Assembly: GCA_000934385.1 (NCBI GenBank)
Contig: KN880478.1
Location: 1-64,000 of the forward strand
DNA length: 64,000 bases
Source: Cylindrobasidium torrendii FP15055 ss-10
Taxonomy: Eukaryota; Basidiomycota; Agaricomycetes; Agaricales; Physalacriaceae
Direction: 5' to 3'
Position numbers and translations under genes: made by a program
Notes under the pieces: model-generated
Told to the model about the DNA's origin: nothing
The model's database searches: none
What the model saw: only the letters and a program-made list of their open reading frames with translations
Part shown: one piece after another, positions 58,394-64,000 of the stretch
Position numbering within the stretch: the stretch's first letter is position 1
Layout: every line of letters begins with the position of its first letter

Positions 58394-60400
58394 TTAGCGC
58401 CAGACATCGCTGACCGAGTACGACCCGCTGGCCGGAGTGGTGAGCTGAAGATTAGGATCGGTGAGCCAGGTGACAGTTGTGCCATCCTTCCGGATGTACT
58501 TGTATGGAATGTTTGTCGAAGGAGGGAGGTTGACGGTGACTATTCGAAAGAAATCAGCTCACAATTCGTTGAGGAAGAGAAAGTAGACGCACTCTTCCAG
58601 GTCGGGTATTCTGCAGAGGACATCAGCAGCGCAGTGTCCGGTGACCAGTTCTGCAGTGCGCCCGATCCTCCCGTCAGGTAGATGTTCTGACCGTACACAG
58701 TCTCGGCGTAGACAGAAAATGTCACTGGAACGGTATTGCCCTGGCCACCGGCAACTCCAGTCGCAGTGGGCGCCGCTGTCGCTGGAGGGGAGGCCGGAAG
58801 AGAAGGAGTCGCTGCGCAGGCAACCTTGAGACCGTTGGTGAAAGCAGAAAGGCCATCTGGGGTCAGAGCATCATAAGCGCCCGCTGGAACCGTCCCGACG
58901 TAGCTGTTGAAGTTGTAGAGACCGCACGAGCACTCCTGCTTAATTTCCTTCAAACTGGTTGCAGACATAACCTGGACGTTGTTGCGCGACAGAGAGAACG
59001 CCTGGGGCCCAAGGTGCATGGGAATAGACCAGCTTGAAGCACCCGCAGGGGCGTCGATAGAGTAGATGGTTCCACCGGAGTTGATAGTGACAGTACCGGC
59101 AGAGGTGAGCAGGGGTACGATGAAAATGTTGTCGTTCAGTGTCTGCCAACCGTCGGGTCGTCCATTGAAGTAGTTCCCGGTATTGTTGTTCGCGGCACCC
59201 ATGGTATTATCCGTGGAGTCGCAGTTCACGGAAGCAGGAGCGGGCCTGTACCAGTATACTATCTGGTCCGACGAAATCTGGGAGTTGACTGTAGTCTGGC
59301 CGGCCTTGTACGCTGCGATGTATGGCTTTGCCATATCTAGCCATCCATTATGCGGCCTATCCAACAGTGAGACTTGGGGTACAATCAGAAAATAGGTGAA
59401 CGTACATGTCATTCGACCATTTAGAGGCTCCGTCGTCGGTGTGCTTGGAAGAAAGAGGACCAACGTAGTGCGACTCGCCATAATCGTTCCAAGTAACAAT
59501 TTCAACGTATCTCGGAGCGAGCTGGAGGATCTCATTCCAGCGGTTGTACCAGAGAAGGTCGCCAGGGAAGACCCAATTTTTGCTATAATCGACCTCGGAG
59601 CCGTAGTGGGTGAAGAACCACGGGGACGCGGCTACATAAATGTCAATAGTCGTCTAGATGATGGATAAAATCGCGACTGACGAGCCATGTAGGGTTTGTT
59701 GCCTAGCGCATTGCGGTAAGCGTTGTCGCCGTCAGAGACCGTCACAGTCACACCACCCTTTGGCGCCTTGTTGTTGCCATCGTTGTCCCAGCCTTGCCAG
59801 TTGAACGCTCCGTCGATCTGGGAGAAGTCGCCCTGCCCGGGATGGAAGTTGGGGATGAAGTAGAGGTCTGATCCAGCGACAGAGCGAACGGCGGCGACAT
59901 CAAGGCCGTCACCTCTGAACGACGAAACGAAGACCTTGTTGTCGACCCTGAGTTGTGCTGGCTTGGAAGCAAAGGCAGCAATCTTCGCGCCCACGACGGC
60001 GGAAGATATCGCTGGCTTGTACCAGTTAAAGTCGAATGACAGGAAAACTTTCATGTCGAACGCCGCTGCAGATTGGTACGCGTACTCGAGTTGGACGTCG
60101 GTGAAAGTGTCCGTTCCAATATTGAGAGCGAACGCGTCGATGCCGTATGCCTTTGCGCGCCTCATATCATCATCATAGTCCGAAGAACTTGCGCGGTTAG
60201 ATACAATTCCCATCTGCTTGGTGATTAGACCACAGTGTTTTTGACAGTGTCGACGAGAGTCGTACCATGAAATGCGCAAAGACAAGCTTGTCACCAGAGG
60301 CAGCACGGCTCGAGACATCGGTGGTGGCCGTCGGGAGCACCGCTCCAAGCGCACACGTCACCGAAAGATATAAAAGCGTAGGGAGGAAGGTCAGTCGCAT
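58394..60400 (-). CDS. Secreted GH71 alpha-1,3-glucanase with CBM20
   Basis: Mutanase-type glycoside hydrolase acting on alpha-1,3-glucan of fungal cell walls, in wall remodelling or attack on other fungi. The start MRLTFLPTLLYLSVTCALGA is a signal peptide, followed by a short pro-region and KLVFAHFM. GH71 landmarks are the DYDDDMRRAKAYGIDAFALN strand-helix, MKVFLSFDFNWY, SDLYFIPNFHPGQGDFS, FNWQGWD, PWFFTHYGSEVDYSKNWVF, DLLWYNRWNEIL and EIVTWNDYGESHYVGP. A Thr/Ala/Pro-rich linker precedes a C-terminal starch-binding CBM20: PVTFSVYAETVYGQNIYLTG, ALQNWSPDTALL, the PTWKSTVNLPPSTNIPYKYI strand, and a final YSVSDVW. The gene has at least four introns. CBM20 normally binds alpha-glucan, consistent with the substrate. 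Confidence 0.92.
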
Positions 60401-62118
60401 TGTGAAGCGAGAACCTTTAGGAAGAAGGCTGGCTGTGATGAATGCACACTTGTTGCGACGTATTTTATAGCCATGCCCAGATGTCCGGCTCATGAGGATA
60501 GACAGGTCCGCCCTCTCGTTATTTCAGGCCAAGTCAAACTGCATCACAAGGTTGTTTCTGAAGATGCTTGTCCAGCCTGAGGCCTGAGAGTGCATCATCA
60601 CACGTCGACGAAGGACTGGAGCACTTGAGAGCAGCTGTTGAGCATGAGTATAAGGGGAAGTGAGGCACTTGGTCTTGACGAGGTACAAAACGCGAAGTGA
60701 CCAAAGCTACACAGACGAAATGTGTACATTAACCACCGGGAGATGCCGATATCAATGATCTTGTTCTTTGTTCAGTGAGTGCCTGCGAAGAACCTGTGAA
60801 GACATGATGATTCGCCGGGATGGATGGCAATGATAAAGATATTGTAAAAGTAACGCTACTCGCCCGCTTGTTGTAGCTGCCTAGACATACCCAGCGAGTT
60901 TGATGTGCTCCAAGATGACAATCTGGAGGAGTTCCTCAGTGAGCTGTTGTGTTGAATTGCTGATCACAAGCAGGCGAGGTTAGAGGTCAGAACTTCCGCT
61001 TGGTGCGCGAGTCTGTAACTTCCGAACTGATCCAAGGGCTACGAAGTAACTCATGGCAAAAAGTGTGCCCACGAATCTGCAAATATTGCCATTGGCGCAA
61101 GTCGGAACTTCAGTGTTTATGTCAATCGATAACCCAGGCAACTAAACAAACGCATTAGCAGTCGAATTCTGCGCCCCATTTTGAGAAAAAGCACACTGAA
61201 TAGCTCTCCGTAGCCGTGGAGTACTGGTTATCTCAAGAGATTTCCTGTGTTGTGAGGGCCGAGGCAATCCTGCTGGTTCTCACGTTGAGGAATAGACCTA
61301 ATGGAACCGGGCGGCGGAGGTCGATGCTGCAGTTCCCAAGGGCCATCAACAGACAAGTGCCCACAAGGAGGAAGATTTATACCAATGGCTAAAAAGTACG
61401 TGCTGATTTGCAGGTGGTAGGCACTTGTAGATTTAGCGGCTGGTTTGGATCTTATCACAGAGTGGTTTCGTACCTGTACATGACTTGCATTTATATTATC
61501 AGAATTTTGTGAGAAAGCAGCCCATGTACTAGGCGAGCGTAGGGCTCTGCATAGCTTATCTAGCAATGGGCATTCAACGTGATGGTAGGAAGCAAAGTAT
61601 GCACCCCGGCCTGTGGCCCGAGCCGCCCGAGATGATCGTTGTGATTCGTGATCGGGTGAAACTTGTAACTTGTAAGGTGTAACGCCTGCGAGCTCGAGGG
61701 TACTTATAGGGCGTCAGATACTTTGACAAACGTTGCAGGCGGCTTTTCTGTTCTCTCTATTTATTGTATCAGTGGTTTGTCAGAGGACAAACGTCCAGTA
61801 ACCAGTACGACAGTCCGAGTCTTGAAAAAGGATGACAGCGTTCCCAGAGCGTTTCCGTGCATTATTGAACGTTGAACGCTTGCCCTGAAAGCTTCGACCC
61901 AGTATTTGCGAGACAAAGAGTTTTGATTATTTAGATATCAGACCAACCAGTCTAACCAGTTTTCCCAAGTTACACGCCGGTACGTAGTAAGCGCAGTAAC
62001 GAAATTGAGAGCGAAATAAATAGTGGCCACCAAAATGCCAATAAAACCCAGATCATACTACAAATACAGTGCTGCCAAACATAATACAAGAATTCAAACG
62101 AAATACCGTGCCAGACCG
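60401..62118. other. Intergenic region and glucanase promoter
   Basis: TATAAAATA on the minus strand at 60469-60461 is the probable glucanase TATA box, about 60 bases before the ATG. The rest, 1.6 kb, shows no supportable gene. Confidence 0.45.
60461..60469 (-). promoter_or_regulatory. TATA box of the GH71 glucanase gene
   Basis: TATAAAATA on the minus strand stands 61 bases before the ATG at 60400. Confidence 0.6.
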
Positions 62119-63178
62119 TCAGAAGCGATTTTTGAGAAGGCCGCAAAGAGAATTTACAGGTGCGACGGTATTTCGCTTGTTGACGCTCTTCACAGAAGGA
62201 GCAGCGAATTCGAAAGGGGCGACCAAGCGCCTGTTCAAGAGATATTCGGTTTCTTTCGAAGCGTTGGTCACTGAGAGTACCTAGAAGACAAAATCAGCAC
62301 AAAGGTTGTGAAGTCAGCATTCAGATGATATACTGGGGTATCTGGCAAACACACTGCTTCCTCCTCTGACGCGTACTCGTCGATTTCGTCGATGTACATA
62401 TCGTCTGGGACGTCCGGGGTACAGTCGCTGGACAAGGGGTAGTGACCTATTGCAGGCGACGTGCTGAGGGCACCCATGAATATATCCTGGGACATAACCA
62501 CAGGGGAGGCGTAAAAGTCGTCCTCAAAACCGTGGATAAATGTGTTGTCGACAACACAGCCACTGCATTCTTTGCTCACCAAGCAATCGTTGGGCATGAT
62601 GAGATCGAGCTCGAGCTCAGCCCGGGGCGAGCAATCCATAGTAGCCACTAATGCCCCACACGAGAATGACTCAGCAACGGATTCGACGTCCTCGTCCGAA
62701 CCCTCTCGATCCAATAGTGGAGGGAAAGAGGATTCTTGAGGAGGCGGAGGAGCGAGGTAGGGAATAGAGGGGGTCGGGATGTCCAAGTATTGTGCGTCCT
62801 CGTCGCATTCTTCGAAGGAGTACTCAGATCCAGAGTCGGCGTCCGCATATGCCTCATCGATGAATTCAGTGGTGAATACCGGTAATGGAGTAGACACTTC
62901 AAATGTGGGGACGTAGAAACCGAGGGACAAAGGAGAAGGCGTCGGAGCAAACGCGTCGTAGATATCGAAGCCGGTGGAGACTTTGAAAGGCGACCCAAGG
63001 CTGACTCCAAGCGTGTGCTTGAGCTGTAACATATGAATCAGCACAGTGATGTCTGCTTCGATCGAATACGCACTTTGTTAGCTTCGGTCACATCAAGAAC
63101 AAGGCCTCCTCGTTTGGAGTAAGTGCCGGTGTGCTGAGTCCCAACACTCGAGGCAGCCAAGGGGAAAGTCGACATCAT
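62119..63178 (-). CDS. Acidic hypothetical protein
   Basis: Three exons (63178-63074, 63023-62334, 62280-62119) give 318 residues with frame kept throughout. The N-terminus reads MMSTFPLAASSVGTQHTGTY, then KRGGLVLDVTEANKLKHTLG. The central part is very acidic and Pro/Ser-rich (DADSGSEYSFEECDEDAQYL, REGSDEDVESVAESF). The last exon, joined by a 53-nt GTATAT...CTTCTAG intron, adds a basic tail, APFEFAAPSVKSVNKRNTV to GLLKNRF. Without that splice the frame ends at 62268 with a different C-terminus. No domain or targeting signal is recognised. A possible TATA box (TATAAAGC) is at 63330-63323. An ATG at 63175 is an alternative start. Confidence 0.6.
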
Positions 63179-64000
63179 AATTGAAGAAGGAAAACGAGGG
63201 TAAAATGAGGGGGTTCAGAACAGAATTTTGACAAACAGCACAGCTGCTTAGTAGAGGGTTTGGGAGCTGAGATGTAAGAATGAGGTGAGCAGGCTAGGCT
63301 GTTCGGACACTTGACGTGCCAGGCTTTATAGCGCAGCTTTCGGATAATCTGGGAAGGATCTCGGTGCGACTGGACTTTGCCCTGATATAAAACCTTGACA
63401 ACGGCTTGACGACGACATTATGTCGCGTCAAGCCCGCGATCGCTCGGACTTACTGCGTAGATTGACACAGAAATAATGCCTTCAAGGTTCCCGTGGGTTC
63501 AAATTGTCTCTGGTGGCCGTTGCATATTTAAGAGCTTGACTGAAAAAACACATTGTACCGCCAGGCGTCGCGGCCTATCCAGACGCATTCTGGATGATTC
63601 CCCGATATACCGACTCATCAGCGCGGCTGAGCCAAGAAAGCTTCCGAGTGTCTATTAGCACAAGGCACATGTCAGGAACAATTGAGCAAAATGGAGATAC
63701 CAGGTTTCGTCGTTCGCGTGCATACATAATTGACTCCGACAAGTGCGAAGTTCGTCGAATGCCTCAACATCGATTATTCGATGGGAGCAATCCTACTACG
63801 ACGATTATCAGCATGCAGTGGTCAATGTACCACAGTTGGTGTTTGGAGACGAGAACATGACTGAGTACTACTAGTCACATGAGCCAGAGCGCAGTGTCCG
63901 TGGGATGTCAGCCGCAGTTCTGGCTCCTGCGCACTGCCAGATGATTTTCAACATACGGCAAATTTGGGCTCAATATGACAGTCGAATTCTGCCTGTGCAG
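63179..64000. other. Right-end intergenic region
   Basis: Beyond the promoter of the acidic protein gene I see no supportable gene before the window ends. Confidence 0.45.

Noticed and set aside
1..64000. CRISPR arrays, integrons, intact transposons or viral genes
   Set aside because: No regularly spaced repeats, no transposase, reverse transcriptase or integrase motifs and no long terminal repeats were seen; the gene structure is eukaryotic throughout.

Overview
The window is nuclear DNA of a filamentous basidiomycete, most likely an agaricomycete. The evidence is gene structure and gene content together: almost every gene is cut by many 45-60 nt introns with GTRNGT/YAG-type borders, genes lie on both strands with short spacers, and the set includes an F-box-like protein of the agaricomycete type, a BTB/POZ protein, a three-repeat Con-6 protein, a GH71 alpha-1,3-glucanase with CBM20, and a secreted intradiol dioxygenase. 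I see no prokaryotic operon, CRISPR array, intact transposon, tRNA or rRNA gene. Exon models were built by hand from splice consensus and reading frame. Where exon lengths were summed, the spliced length is a multiple of three.

Layout. 1.4-2.8 kb: secreted intradiol ring-cleavage dioxygenase (+). 5.5-8.3 kb: two-finger GATA transcription factor (-). 8.3-13.1 kb: promoter and poorly resolved DNA. 13.1-15.8 kb: typical 2-Cys peroxiredoxin (+), dithiol glutaredoxin (-) and RNase H2 subunit C (+). 16.2-19.8 kb: a conserved fungal protein of unknown function, a multipass membrane protein and a small zinc-finger protein, all +. 20.6-22.0 kb: 2-oxoglutarate/Fe(II) oxygenase (+). 22.0-31.0 kb: gene-poor, with mitochondrial ribosomal protein mL49 (-), a small divergent ORF (+) and a Ser/Arg-rich protein (-). 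31.1-35.3 kb: BTB protein (+) convergent with an SLC26/SulP sulfate permease with STAS domain (-). 35.9-41.1 kb: a hypothetical protein (+), an FAD-linked oxidoreductase (-) and an aldo-keto reductase (-). 41.8-45.0 kb: YheT-like alpha/beta hydrolase (+), Con-6 protein (+) and a small secreted protein (-). 45.8-50.6 kb: type I membrane protein (+) and a PalB/Rim13 calpain-like protease (-). 51.1-58.0 kb: F-box-like protein, a Pro/Ser-rich protein and a PMR1-type Ca2+/Mn2+ P-type ATPase, all +. 58.4-60.4 kb: GH71-CBM20 glucanase (-). 62.1-63.2 kb: an acidic hypothetical protein (-).

Working together. Most genes are independent housekeeping or accessory loci. Plausible functional neighbours are the peroxiredoxin and glutaredoxin (thiol redox defence) and the tandem FAD oxidoreductase and aldo-keto reductase. 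PalB (ambient-pH signalling) and PMR1 (Golgi Ca2+/Mn2+) lie within 5 kb, but nothing in the sequence shows joint control. I found no convincing new multi-gene system. The most useful leads are unusual gene structures, several conserved proteins without a function, and a 9.7-12.9 kb stretch with coding-like texture that I could not resolve.
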